Of a stretch of DNA of 64,000 nt, positions 25,301 to 40,300 are shown piece after piece (the stretch's first letter is position 1; each line of letters opens with the position of its first letter). Origin of the DNA: Leuctra nigra (Eukaryota > Arthropoda > Insecta > Plecoptera > Leuctridae); assembly GCA_934045905.1 (NCBI GenBank), contig OW203763.1, forward strand, positions 36,407,017 through 36,471,016, written 5' to 3'. A program made the position numbers and the translations under genes. The notes under the pieces are model-generated. The model searched no databases and was not told the origin of the DNA. It was given only the letters and a program-made list of their open reading frames with translations.

Positions 25301-28300
25301 TCATGAAAGCCAGTACATAGTGAATGTTCTAAAATCAATAAGGGGTGTGCGAATATTCGATCTAGGTGAAGTATTCGGTCCAAGTCGAATAGTGATTTTC
25401 TGATCAACGAATATTCAAAAGGGGCCAATTTTTGTCGATAACGTAGCTCATCAGTCATCACTGTGATTAACGAGGACGTGAATAATGCCAACCAATCACA
25501 GCCTTCAACCCACGACCAATCACAGGACACCTTCAAGATCAGCTGTTCTGTTCTGCTGTCTTAGCCTCCTGTTGTCAGCACTATTTCAGTTGCATAGCTT
25601 GTTTATTTTCTTTAATTTCTAATTGTAAATGTCAAGTTATGAATTTTCCATCATTCTCAATTAATATTATTTATTCTGGATCTAAGTGAGGAAGAAGAAG
25701 TGCAAGTTCAAGCCACTTGCAAGCTGGGCCAATCAGCTCACGATCACTTGCGTCGCACCTTGTCCATTCTGTAGTTTCACATCAGACTCGACCTAGTTTG
25801 ATTCAATTTCTCAATGAAATGGAATAAAAGCAATGTGTCATAATGTGCAAAAATATTTAATTTTGCTGATCCTGAAAAGAAGGACCAAGTTGCGTGTTAT
25901 CTGTAAATAACAACAAAATCTTCAAATCGCCAGTTCCACATGTGTAGAAGCATCTCGAAATGAGCAATAAATGGCAACAATGGCTTGATTATTGTCCTCA
26001 TTGTTCATTATCCCTCTTGAATGACTAAATAAATACATACCCCATTATACCCAGCCTTTGGGCAATTATCGGAGAGGATTCTTTGTGAGACTGTATTTTA
26101 TCAGATGAGAATGTTTGAACAACAATCCAGTGTTTGCAGGGTGAGATTACAATAAACTAATTGCCTTTTTTTAACAGATAATACAAATCAGAAATCTTCA
26201 ACCCTACTTTAGCATGGCCAGGTATAGGCCGGCCCATGCTAGAGCTGGTTCATCTTTGCCTGTCGCCTACTGAACATATAAAATGTTTTTTTTTATGTAG
26301 TCCACCACAGTACCTACCTACCCAATATGACTTGAGAGTTTTTTGCAAGAAACGAGTAAAAACCCTTCTTCGGCTACTACAGTATCCATCCAACTTCCAA
26401 AACCAATTTTGTGAATGCTCTTTTCACATCTGGGGGTGCATATATATTTAGAGTAACTATTTGATGAACCCTGCTATTTGATATTCGACATTTCAAGGGC
26501 CCCCAACTATTCCACTTCCGACTCAAAAACACATATTCGCACTTGTCTAAAATCAATTGACGATCGACACAAGAGTATGTGAGTGGCTTGCTTACCGGTC
26601 GTTGAGGATGCCTCGGTTGGGGCGCTCCTTGTCGATGGCTAGCGTCTCGGGCGACGTGTCTCCCGGCTCCTGTTCGGCACTCTTCATCTTGACATTCATC
26701 TGCTTGAGCTCGCTGAGCAGCAGCTGGATGTGTTCGTTCACCATGTTAGACAGCTCCAGCGCGCCTTGCAGCAGCAGGTGGAAGATCTGGAACATGAGAG
26801 GATGGTCGCCATGTAAGAGGGGCATTCCAGATCCGTTCCTTTGGACTGTTATTTGCTCAATAGTCACAGACAAACGAGAGACAGGGCATTCCAAACTTTC
26901 TGTCATGTTGATAACAGGTATGGTTTGTTTTCTATGGCCCTGGTATTTCAAATATGTAACTCACAAGTCACAATGCATTGACTTCCAATTTATGGGATTC
27001 GTTACTGCTATAGCTGCAGCACTGAATGCTTTCGTCGATGTCGAAGGCCGCAATTTTACACCAAATTCTTGCATTATGAAGACATCTCTTTGTGATTAGA
27101 TCATGTATACGAATATTGTTGTATTGTGTCAGGTTTCCCTGCAATCTGAATGATTTTGCTCAAAGTATGGGCCCAACAGTAGTGGTAGTTTGTCCTTAGG
27201 GGCTGTGCATCAAAGAAGGTCAAGCAAAAAATAGGATAATACCCCCCCCCCCCCCCACCGCTTACATATTAACTGAAAATTAAGAAAATTATTTAACATT
27301 TCTGTATCAAGCACGTCCAACTGGCTCCAGACCCCCCTCCATCCCCTTGAAGTATGACGTCCCCTAACTCTTGTCCTGCCAAGTGTGTTGGTAGTTGGTA
27401 GTTGGTAGTTGGTACTGACCATGTCCCTGGTAGGCTCTGGACAGTTGGAGAGGTTCAGCAGCAGACCGGTGGCGTCCTCGAGTCCCTCCTCCGAGCAGCT
27501 CTTGGAGGTCAACACCTCGATGGCGAGCCGCAAGTGGCGCTCGGGCACCGCCTCCTCGGCGTGGAGGTGGACGTGGCAGTCGGGCAGGCCGATGGAGATC
27601 AGGGAGAGGAGGCGGAGCAGCTTGTCGGTGAGCAGGCAGCTACGCTTCACCACCGGCGACGAGAGCATCTTCATCAGCTGGCCGAACGCGGACGTCTCGA
27701 AGTTGGTCGGGTTGCCGAGCTCGTCGATGCCCAGGGAGGCGGAGCTGTGTGCTCGGGCCACGCTCTTGCCTGGAACATGTGCAATTTCACCTGATCACAG
27801 TGTCCCGATATACTTATGATGGTCGGTAATAAGGAACTTGCAAAGTAACAGCATACGTCACCTTGTTCAAATTTACTACATACCCAAGAAATAAATTTAA
27901 TCTCGAAATAATCAGACAAAATAGTGTAAACTATTGTTGATTGCTACCGAGGGATCTGCACTACAGCTCAAATTACAAGAATCAAATTACCTTTATCACA
28001 CACAATTATCAAATATTTCAAATCACCAGTTCACTAGAGAGATCTTACCAGATTTGTCTGGAAAGTTCATTTAATTCTAATTGATTCTAACTTTGAAGAT
28101 GTGCTAACTGAAACTAACCACAATGGGACTTTATAGCCAAAAAAATCAAACAGGCAAGTAAGAAAGTTCACTGAGGTAGGAAAAGCTGAAAATACTAATT
28201 GCTTTGCATGTTGTTACCTACCATAAATTGAGAATGCACATAACATTGAAGTTGATCTATTTACATAGTTGAATTCCACATTTTAACTAGAAAAGTTGAA

Positions 28301-31300
28301 ACAAACTCCGTTTGTTAGATTTTGTATCTTTGTATCTTATTGTATCCTTCACCCAAAACAATTTGTCCCAAATGACTCACCCTTCTTGGAAGTAAGCGAG
28401 TCGAGTTTGACAAGCATCTCCCAGAAGTCCGTCTGCTCGGGAGTGCGCGCCACGCGCGTTGCCGCCTTCTTCTCCGCGCCGGGGGACGCGCCCGGCTCCG
28501 TGTCGCGCTTGTGTGGCAGGAAGTAGCGTGGGAAGCTCTTCGCCAGCGAGATCAGAACCTCCAGCGTGTGACGGAAGACAATCGGCGCTGCCTGATGGGC
28601 ACAGATAATGCATTGATATTGTCATTAATGTAGAAACAAGTGACTTCTCGCCACCACATTAGAAGCGTTACCATTCACTGTGAACTAACTACCTATCGAT
28701 AGAGGCACTGATTTATAGCATTAATTTTCACAAAAAATAGCATTTATACATTGAAAAATAGCATTTTGGAGCATTAATTTTCCTCAAAAATAGCGCTTAT
28801 TTCGCCTTAATTTTCCTAAAAAAAGCACTTATTACGTATTAATTTTCCTCAAAAATAGCGCTTTGTTAGCATTAATAAAAAAAACAGAAGACAATTGCAA
28901 ATCCCACAAATTAAAATCACTCTGTCACTAAACCAAAATATGTGCTCTTTGCTAAGGCCCTGTCATCCCATGTTTATATTCTTACGAGCTATCAAGGCTA
29001 TGTCAAGTTGAAGACTGCAAGCTGCAACTGTATGAATGAGTCACAAGCTGCCAGCTGCTGTATAGCAAGGTCGTTTTTAGGGTGAGGGGTAGATCTGCGC
29101 AGGCGCAGGTGGAAAATGCCTGCTTGGGGTTGGTAGATTATGTTGGAAGGCAGGATGCAACTTACAAGGCCAGCCACCTGTTTTCCCCAAGAAACCCACA
29201 GTTCTGTTTCAAAAACATTGGTCGGAAATTACAATCAGTTGAATATTCGTAATTAATTATCCCAAAAGTTTATATTTTCGTGTGAAATTAATTACTATAT
29301 GGAGTCCAAAATAGCAGCTATGTCGCATGAATAGCTATATATCGCTGAAAAAGCACTTTTTCGCATTAATTCGCGAAAATAAAAACCCCTGAATATGCTG
29401 GGAAACATCATGAAATGTAAACAAAGTTTAAAAGATACATGATAATAATGATTTATTTTTTTATCGCGTTTATCGCTAATGCGAAAAATCAGTGCCCCTA
29501 CCTATTGATATCTTAAACAATATTTGTCCGAAAACATTGAGCTGTGACTTAGCCTCACCAGCTCTTCGATATATTTCATTTGAATTGTGGTTCCAGATTC
29601 TTAGATGACTCATAAGTAGAGATGGGTCGATACCACTTTTTCACCGATACCGATACTCACTTTATGATTAGCGATACCGATAGTATCGCCGATACTTTTG
29701 TTTCTTTATATTTCTGTAGTTCCTGTCCACCAAAGCCTCAATTCAATCAAAATTCACAAAACTAGAGATATTTTTGGAGATTATGTCGCTTGCAACCTTG
29801 GCTCCGATTGGTTGATTGAGGCATCTGCCAATGGTGATACAGCTCACTGACGTGATGCCAATGAGCACCAATGGCGGGAAAACGGCCACAATTCAAAATT
29901 TCAACTAAAAAAGTAATAAGTATCGAAGTATCGAAAATATTGCATTAAAATTGACAGATACCGATAGCACCGATACCATGGGTATCGGTGGTATCGCGAG
30001 TATTGGTATCGGCCCATCTCTACTCATAAGTCATACATAACACAAGAATTCTATTCCATAATATCAATATTTTTTAATGCATCCTAAATTCAATTGATGT
30101 TCCTTATTCAATGCAGTACCAAAATCAAGTGGAAAAACACCATTTCGGAATATGGGTATCGAGCTATAACCCCGACAGTAAGTATAACCACGTCATCGTA
30201 CCTGCGGGTGAATGTTGATGGTATCTTGCGCCTTGCCGCGCTTGCCCGGGTGCCTGGACACGGAGAAAACGCTGGCTCGGCAGCCAAGCGCGGCGTCCAG
30301 ACTGATGTTGAGCCACGAGGGCGGCGACTTGACGCTGTTGACACCGGCGGGGTCGGCAGACGCCGGCTGGGACCGGGTCGCCATGCGCCGCCGGCTGGGG
30401 GCCACCTCCGGCGCACGACACTCGTTGCAGCGGGACATTATCGAGATCAGGGCCTGGTGAAGGGAAAACCAATCTCTCTTGATAGGATGGATTTACGGTA
30501 TGTTGTTATTCCAGCAGCTAACTTAAACATCACTTGTCTGAGCATTAGAACAAAATCTCTTGAACTGTGTTTTAAACTTTATCAGTGAGGTATTCTGGTA
30601 AGTACAACCTGTCGAACAAGATTATTTTATATCGATGGTATCCAGGCCAAAGATACCAAACCACAATGGAAGAACATTCAGGTAGGACAAAAAATATGTT
30701 CAGCTAGCAATTGCTGATTAATGTTGTTTAGTTCACAAAAACGACCCTTCAATATATTAATTACCGTCCATGGCTTTGCTTTCTTTAATGATTCTTGGAT
30801 TATTTGTCTTAGATTGATCAGAATATGTAAAAACCTCAACTTTGAAAAAAATGTGGGTCAGTTCCTTTGGCCTATACGCCCACGATATCAACAAAAAATA
30901 TGGTAGAATCTAATATTTTCCATCATAATAAATTGGCTTGTACACAAGATGAGGAGGGGAAGTAGATGCATTATCATGCCAGTAATGCAAGTTCTTTAGA
31001 TGTAAGATAAATTGGCTCATAAATTGACTAGACTAGGCCCTTCTGGAGACAGACGATGACCTCACCTTGATGACCCAGTCCCGGGTTTGGCCGTGGTAGC
31101 AGAGGTTGCGCAGGACGCGGTGCAGTCGGCCGGTGTTCAACTTGGGCTCGTCAACAAAGAGCAGGACTAGAAGGCAGGACATCGCTTCGTGGTCCAGCAG
31201 CTGCCGTCCACGAAGTCTGCGAAAATCCCAACCGGTCATTTCTACAGCTCCACACACATTATATTGTCAACATTCACCAATTAATCAACTTTTGAGGAAC

Positions 31301-34300
31301 AACCCAAACGATAATTAAACTACCTACTGAAAACACATTTATTTTCAGCAATGAAATGTACAAAATAACAAAAAAAAAATTACAATATGGCACCAGTAAT
31401 CTTAATTTGCTAAATTACACTAGTATTTGCAAAGCAGATACGAAAGAAAGTACAAGTAAAATATATATGATAGGAATTAAAATGTACAGCATTATATAGT
31501 TCTATTTGGTTATAATCATTTTCTATTCACGCAAAACATTGTCAGCAGATAACACTTGCTATGTTGCTATGTATGTATGTCGCTAATGGTAGCTGCATGG
31601 GGGAAAAGGAGTCATTACCTGAGAGTGGCTGGAAGATTGCTGGACTCCCCGCCCATGGCCGGCATGGGGTCGGGCCGGCTGTTCCAGGCGCTGGCCCACT
31701 GCGCTCGCGGTGGCACCGTGTGGATAGCGTACCGCGTGCCCACACGACCTGCGGAGGAACAAGACACAACTTTCCTGAGCGATGACCACAAGAATCCCGA
31801 CTTCTTTCCACGGCTAGCAATAACTAGGTATTTAGAATGGTTTCAAACCAGACCAATGAGACTTTTAGGTAAAATGCGTCGGATATGCTGGAAGAGAATC
31901 ATGGCACGTTAATTTTGTTTTCAATTTTTTATTGATCATGATTCATGAAGCATGAATATGAACTGAACATGAATATGCATGGACTTGTGAAACTGTAGAT
32001 AAGATATGAATCATTTTTCTCTCGAAAGCTCATTTATAAAGCCAGATTTAGATTAGATCTAAAGCTAGTTTTATTTTTTAAATTAATAATACCTACTCTG
32101 ATGCATGGCCACAAAATTTGTGACAGGTTAAGTATACGTCTCTTTAATAAAATGTTGAGTGATCTAATTATTTTTCTTGCCTTTTATTTCCTGTTTTAAC
32201 TGAAGAGTATAATGAGCTCTAAACGTTAAAATGACTTCAAAATGCACAAATTATAGAAATGTGCCAATGAGATTGGCAGGCGATCACATAGGTATTACGA
32301 CAAAATTAAGTAGAAGTAAGTGTAGCAGGAATCGTGGGCTACATAATTAGCCCAATCGGCATCTGGCATTTTAATGAATGTACGGACGGGTCATGTCTAG
32401 TTCTTTGCCCCGCGTAGAGCCGTTATGTTTACCTGCTCCTGAATTGCGCAGGATGGAGGACAGGGCCGTGTTGTTGTGGCTGACATGGCTGAAGAAGCGC
32501 TCCTGCATGAGCTGGCGGTTGCGAGTCTCCCACTCGCGCCGCAAGCTCTGCGCCTCCTGCGCCAGATCTGGCGGCAGCGCGGCGATCTGGGACTCCTCCA
32601 TGTCAGTGAGGATCTAGAGGAAGGCAAACAAGATGATCATTTATAACCCGTCACGCAATTTCACGCAATGATCTACAAGAAATTTCCCCATTACGTGTGC
32701 AGGACAGCATGGCTTAACGAGGCAGTGATGGGGACAGGCCTGACCCTCACATGCCCACTTATTACACTTCAAGATCGTGTGCAAGAATCTTAGGTACTCT
32801 ACTTTCTACATGTTTAGAAAAAAGAAAAAAAAATCAATTCTAGAGAATTGTTGAACTAGGTGTTCACTAGATCACATTGAAATAACTTACATTATAAGTA
32901 GAGATGGGCCGATACCTATACTGATACTCGCGATACCACCGATACCATAGGTATCGGAGTATCGCGATACTTCAATTTTTTGGCCATATTTGGCGATACT
33001 TTTGAACCAATACTTTTGAATTTTCCCGCGTTTCACAGTCACTGTTTCCCCATTGGCTGTTGCTCACCCATTGGCTTATGTACAATGAGCATCGACCAAT
33101 CAGAGCGCCGCTTTGATCAAGGTTTCCTGCAGTTTCAACTTCTTTCATGGCGTCTTGCATTATTTTGTTAGTTACAACTAGGGATGGCACTTTTACCGGT
33201 TCTGAAAAAATCGGTAAATTTACCGGTAAATTTACCGGTCAGCGGTAAATTTTGAGAAATGATGGCAGATACCAAATAATGACTACCTATATACGAAATA
33301 CAAAAATGACGCTACTTTATTATTTGACCCATTTACAAAGATTACAAGTCAGGAATATAACAATATAATCAATATTTTGATGATGACAATACTGCATATT
33401 AATAAGGGATAATATATCTGATCGAAATAACTTAGGGCAGAATAGCTTTGATTTGACCAATCTAGTATGCTATGCCTGTGCTATTCTCCCATAAGAGGAA
33501 TTGTCGACCATACCAATTTGATCAAGTTACACGCGCTATGCTGTGTCTGCTAAACAAGCAAATCTGAACAAAGATTCCGACATTGGAAGTAATCGTATAA
33601 GGAATTATCATTCAGATTTATTGAGGGCAACCAAAATCAACTTAAAATATGCCTAAAGCTAAAGTTGTCACACTAAAGTTTACTTTATAGTTTTTAATTA
33701 AATTATGATATCTCCATTCATACATTTGAAAGGATTAAAAAAAACATAATTTACAATTTTTTTTACCGGTAAATTAATAATTGGTAAATTAACCGGTAAA
33801 TTTTACCGGGTGCCATCCCTAGTTACAACTTATTTTTAATGTGAAGTGTTCCAAACGGAATAAAAAAGGTGTCTGGAACCAATTTACTATAAAACATGAT
33901 TTCAAATTGAATTTTGTTGTATAATGCATTTGTTTTGTTGAGTACAAAGTGAAAAAGAGTACTTACTTTGGTGTACCTAACCCTGAAATCTGCAAACTGA
34001 AGATTGAATTTAGATTTGGAGCACATAATCTACTATAAAAATTAAGGTAACAAAAGTATCGGCAATAGTATCGGTATCGTAAATCAATAAGTAGGTATCG
34101 GTACAAGTATCGGTATCGGTGAAAATGTGGTATCGACCCATCTCTAATTATAAGGATTAAAACTTGTGTAAGAAGCAATTGACCTTGAGGGTTCTCACAT
34201 CGTATGGAGATGACAAAATAGACCTACCGTATTAACTCGTGTATAAGACGCAATTATATGTCAATATTTTGAGTCTGAAAACAGCCCTGTGTCTCAAGCT

Positions 34301-37300
34301 TTTTTACCAGTAAATCCAAGGTGGATGTATGTAAACAGAGCTGTGGTAGACTGCCACATGTTGTCTATCTCTGCCTTTCCCTCTCACTCTGTCTGGACTA
34401 CTCATACTGTGTCTAGACACAACACTATTAACATATTAAATATGTGCAACAAAATGTTTTCCCTTGCATTTAGATCAGGAGACAAAATATATGTTTACAT
34501 CTGAAAAACATTGCTCTGACAGACATAAAATAGACAAAACACTGTTGAATGGCGATCTTAATGGAAGGGGAGGAGAGGAGTTGGGTTTATTTTGGAATGC
34601 AGAGGAAAGGCAGGTGCATACCTCTTAAAGCAAGCAACAGCTGCTGGGAAGAGACTCCCCTTCCCCCTTTCTCAGAAGCAGGAAATTACTGTTTGTTTAC
34701 AACAAGTTGGCAGTGATTTTCATTCAAATAGCTCAGTTAGCTGGAAAACCAACATTTAGATGGATATCATGTACATATACAAACCCACAATGTTTTTCAT
34801 CATTTTACTGTGCCTTATACATGCATGCTAAGTGTTTTCTTAAAATAGACTTCTCAAAACAAGGGTGCGTCTTATACACGAGTGCGTCTTATACACGAGT
34901 TAATACGGTATCTTTACAATAGATAAATATAATTTTTGGTGCAAAACAGGGGGGGTTATCAGGGCAAGTCAAGTAGGTACGGTACAATTTTTATGGTAGA
35001 AGTCTTGATAGTTACAAGGGAGATAATAAAAGATTTGGCAGTTCTTCACTTTTATCCGCACACCTACAAAGTAAAAATTCTTGTACGAATGATAATATTT
35101 TTGAAAAAGGCATAGAGATGAATACGGGTGCATTCAATCTGAATCTATAATATACTTTACTTCAAACTCAGCATTAGTTACGTCAACAGACATGGTGAAT
35201 AGAACAACGTATCATTCATATGAAATATATCTTATGAAGGGTCCTATTAAGAAAGCAAAATGTCTTATGTTGGAAACTCGTTTCTCAAGTTAGTGTGACT
35301 TGTTCTAGTAGGTCCGGCTCTGGGCAGTACTTACCGCCTGTCGCAGGGAAGGCTGGAGGTTCTCGAAGAATGCAGCCGTGTCGACGGGATCGTTGGGGTT
35401 GGCAGCGATGGCAGCCTGCCGCTGTTGCTCCTGGCGTTGCTGTGCCAGGACCTCCTCCTGGATGGCTGGAGGGAGGGCGGCCAGGAACTCAGGGTTCACC
35501 TCGGTCAGCGGGGCGGCCTCCACCTCCCCAGTCTGAACCTGCGACATTCCGAGCATACACAGTTACTCACTGCATTCAAATGTAGGGTTGGATATTAATT
35601 AAGCGATTGCCTTAGACTATAAGCTACATCTGCGGTGAGTAGAATCGATGATAAACGGCTAAGTTGGAGCTCGAATTAGTACTTCAATATTGTTGAACGG
35701 AGATTAATTATTGGGTATTAGGTGGTTGGTTGGTTATTATAATCAAATCCTCCAATCCAACATGCTCACCATCTGCGTTTACCTCTATGTTGTTGTCTGC
35801 AAACTTAAGTTTTGACATAGGACTTAGGACTTTTCTAGCAATTTATGTGCCTCTGCAGGTGTACCTGTATTACTAAAATGATACTAGTTAAATAAATAGC
35901 AATTTACTGAGTAAATAAAAGTAGAAGTAGTAGGCAGAAGAAGCAGTCAGTCCAAAAAGTAATAGAGTTTATCTCAGAAGCAAGGAAGTTTTATGAGCAA
36001 GTAGTGGGACGAATGGGCTAGTTTACCTGTGCACGCTGTTGGCGCTGACGCTGCAAGCGCAGCTGCTCCGCGATCACTTCCTCGCGCATCTCGTCGGGCA
36101 GCGCCGCCAGGAATGAGGGATCGACGCCTTCTGGTATCTCCGGTGCGGTCGCCGAGCTCGAGGTACCGGCCACTGCGGCAGGAGCCTCAGAAGCATCTGA
36201 AAAAACAACCAAGCAAACATTGTTGACTTACGTCTTTACCAGAGTGAAGCATACAAGCTCAGCTACCAATAAATCTCAATATTCAAATTGTGATCAGAAT
36301 ATTTTAAGAAAGGCACACTTATTGGAAACTTTACAAAGAATAAAAATTTAAAATATATCTAAATATCTCTACAACAACTGCTTCATAACATAACTTTAAA
36401 TGTATCATTAAAATAGTTTTCCAAGAATGAACATGTATCATTTAAGACTGTCAAATGATATTAATTATTACAATGAAGATCCATATTTTTTATTTAATTC
36501 ATTAGATTAATTCATGAAGAGGTACCTATGGTCGGTGACAGGCAAAGATGAACCCTGTTTAGCATTGCCAGGTATAGGGCGGCCCATGCTAGCGCGGGTT
36601 CATCTTTGCCTGTCACCGACCTTAGTTGAATTATATTCTGTGAGATTACACTGAATGTGGTGATAAAATTTTAATTAGTACCTGTAGCAGTTGCAATTAT
36701 TCCATCAATAAGATATGTTACTCTGAACAGACTAGCTAATGAGCGTTCTCTCACCTGGCGATGCAATTCCCTGCCTGTACCACTCCTCCCTGGCCTCCCT
36801 TGCTTCCGGCGTCTCGTCCAGATCCGTGTCCTCGTCCTCCTCTTCATCTTCGTCATCCTCCTCCTCGGCAGGCTCCTCCTCCTGCATGTCATCCTCCTCC
36901 GGGGCGGGCTGGAGGCGGGGGTCGCGCAGGAACAGCGTCGGTCGCATCAGCTCGCTGATCGGAATCATGGGAGGGGGTGGCGGCAGGTCGCGGTGAGTCG
37001 CCGCCGTATCGTCGGGGGCATCGCCACGACCTGCAACTCGATATTAAGGCATAAGTAGCTAATTGTTGAACGGTGTCGACGCAACTTTCAACGGCAAACA
37101 TTTTAATTTTGTTGACGAGAGGCCAGCAGGACTGCAAATTTCTCATAATCAAAGTAATAATACCTACAATCAGAAAAATTCAAACTACAGAAGCAATTGG
37201 ATATTAATAAATTTTTACTGAATATAACAGCAAAATCAATTTACAGTTCAGTAAATGTACCACCACATTTTTGTGTGGATCAAGACAAGATTTTAAATAG

Positions 37301-40300
37301 TTATGTTGGTGCTGTGCTGTGCTAAATGCTGACTAGTCACATAAAATATGTGATTATAAACAAACTGTATATTTTCTAAGACAATCTAAAACTCAGTAAT
37401 CTTCAGCCACCAGCTCTGTCATAGCAAAGCTAAGAAGAAATATAAAAAAAGGAAAAGTTCAATTTCAAAAATATCAGAGCTGACATCTTTATTTGAACAT
37501 AAAGGTCAAAGATAATTAAAGATATCAAAGCCAAAGCTCACTGGATAGTCACTGTCCTGTAATGCATCCTTGCGCTCGCTTTTAGAGATGGGCCGGAGAC
37601 TTGTATGTGGTTACTCATGCAAGAGACTTACCGCGCATATCCTGCTCGCGCCGGGCGATGATCGGAATGAGCGGAGGCATGTCCTCGTATGGATTGTGAG
37701 CGGGAGTCTGAAGCAGTTCAGCGTCAGGGTCGGGAGCTAGAACACAGTCAGCGTGAACTGTCAATACATGAGTGATGTATTACGTACTGTACCTTTGAGG
37801 TAGAAGGGTACAAATAGGTTTCAATTATTTTTCAGGAGCTAAAAATCTAGTGTCTGTAATACTCCAGTCACTTTAGACCGAAAAGGGGCGTAACCTCAAA
37901 CTAATTGCAACAAAATTTTTTTTTCGCTAATTATTATTGGGACCATATATATATGTACCAAAAAAAAGTCTACCGATTTTCGAGCCGCCATTTTGTTTTT
38001 ATTAGGGGTAGATTGAAAATCAATTAATTATTTTTAATTCACGTAATTGATACATTTTCCCCAGATTACAATTTTTTTATTCATTTTTTTATTTTTTATT
38101 GGCAGTGAAGCCTGGGTTTTCGCGTTGGGTGAGGGATGTCATGTGAGAAGGGAGCCTGGAATAAAAATCAGGGAAATTACTGCAAGAATTGAAGATGGAT
38201 GTTATGCAAAACAGAGTGGGCTGAAGAAAGTAATTTTTCAAGTGGGAAATAGGGAAGTTTGGAATCGGTTGGATAAAGACGAGATAATGAAAGATTTTGA
38301 GGATTTGATGCAAGTCTCTACAACCTTTTTTGGTCCAAAGATAAAAATAGGTATTGTGGGTTTACTAAGTAATTACTCAGTAACTTTGAATGAAGGGTTG
38401 AAGAAGATGGCGAAAGAGAAAGAGGTGGAATATATTGAATTGGAATACACACCAGGATTCTTGATGGATAGAAGGAAGTGGGCCCGAGAAGTTGGAAGAA
38501 AATTGAAAATGAGGGTTGAGGAGAAGGTTGTTATTAACAAGAAGAATGTTTGGACTCAGTCGAAGCGGGGTTTTCGGACAAGTTGGGTTTCAAGGATAAT
38601 ATTATAGGAAGGAGAATGATGAAGTATGTGAAGAAAAGCAAGACTAATAGGGAAGGTGGAGGTTACAGATATAGAAGAAGAGAAGTTATAAGGATGGGAA
38701 CAATAAATATTGTCACGTTAAATGGGAAAATAGAAGAAGTGATTGATGAAATGAAAGAGAGAAAGATGCATGTGTTGGGTTTGAGTGAAACAAAATGGAG
38801 AGGAGAAGGGTATAAAGAATTGAGAGATGGTTATTGTATATATTGGTGTGGTGATAAAGAATGTAAATTTGGAGTTGCAATTATACTGTGTCAAGAAATG
38901 AAAAGCAAGGTTGTGCAAGTAGAGTACATCAATGAGAGGTTAATTAAATTGAAATTGTTTTTCGAAGAAATGTTAGTAGAAATTTTACAAGTTTATGCAC
39001 CTCAAGTTGGAAGGAAAATGGCTGAAAAAGAAACTTTTCTTGAGCTTGTAGAAGAAAATATATCTCTTGAAAGTACATTTGTAATGGGTGACATAAATGC
39101 AAAGGTTGGAAGAGAAAGAAGAGGATTTGAAAAGGTTTTGGGAAAAAATGGATATGGATCCAGGAATAAGGAAGGAGAAAATTTGTTAGAAGTTTGTGCA
39201 AGAAATGGATTGGTGATTGGAAATAGTATGTTTGAGAAGAATGAAAAGAATATGATCACGAGGTATGGTTGGGATGGGAGATCGAAATCGGTAATTGATT
39301 ATATAATATACAGTGACGCACTTAGAAAAATGGTATTGGATGTCAAGGTTGTACCGCATGTGGCGTTTGATGGTGATCATCGACTATTAATAGCGGATAT
39401 ACGAATGCCAAGAAAATGTGTTGAAAGAAGAAAAGCGAAGAGAAGAAGAAAAGCGAAGAGAAGAAGAAAATTGAAGGTATGGAGATTGCAGAATGATGAA
39501 ATAAGAAAAGAATTTAAAATGGCAATAGAAGAAAATATGCCAGTTGGGGATCTTAATTTGGTAGAAGAGGAATGGATGAGTTTTAAAAATGCTATATTGA
39601 CTATTACAGAAAATATATGCGGGAGGACAAAGGGATTGAGAAGAAGAAAGGAAACACCGTGGTGGACAAATGCAATTAAGTGTGCAGTAAGAAAGAAAAG
39701 AAAAGCATGGGTTAAAAAAGAAGAGTGCAGAACAATATTGAATATAAATAAATATCAAAGGATGAAGAGATATGTTCACTTTTTGGTTTCAGAAGAAAAA
39801 TCGAAGACAATGAACGAATTTGTTGAATGTCTAGAGAGGGACTTTGAGGCAAACAAAAAGATGTTATATTCTGTAGTAAAATGTAAGAGGCAAGATAATA
39901 GAACAACTAATTATATGGTAAATGAAAGGGGATGCCTTACAAATGATGTGGAGGAAATACAAGATATGTGGAAGCACTACTTTTCAAAGTTATTGAATGA
40001 TGACAAAGGTGGTACTGAAGACAAGGAAATAAGTGAAGAGTGCGATAAATTGAATTGTCAAGATGATATGGTAATGTTTGGGGAAGTTGAGGTGGCAGTA
40101 AAAGGGATGAAAAATGGAAGATCGCCGGGAGTGGATGAGATAAGTGTGGAAATGATAAAGGCAGGTGGTAAAGCTGGATTGGAGTGGTTTTACAGAGTTG
40201 TGGCATCGGCATGGATTCAAAAAACTGTACCAAGGGATTGGAGGAGAGGTGTTATTGTACCATTGTTTAAGAAAGGGGATCGCAAGAAATGTAGCAACTA

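Noticed and set aside
26557..27819. Plus-strand ORFs of 130-180 codons
   Set aside because: Antisense to HUWE1 exons dd and cc; no domain.
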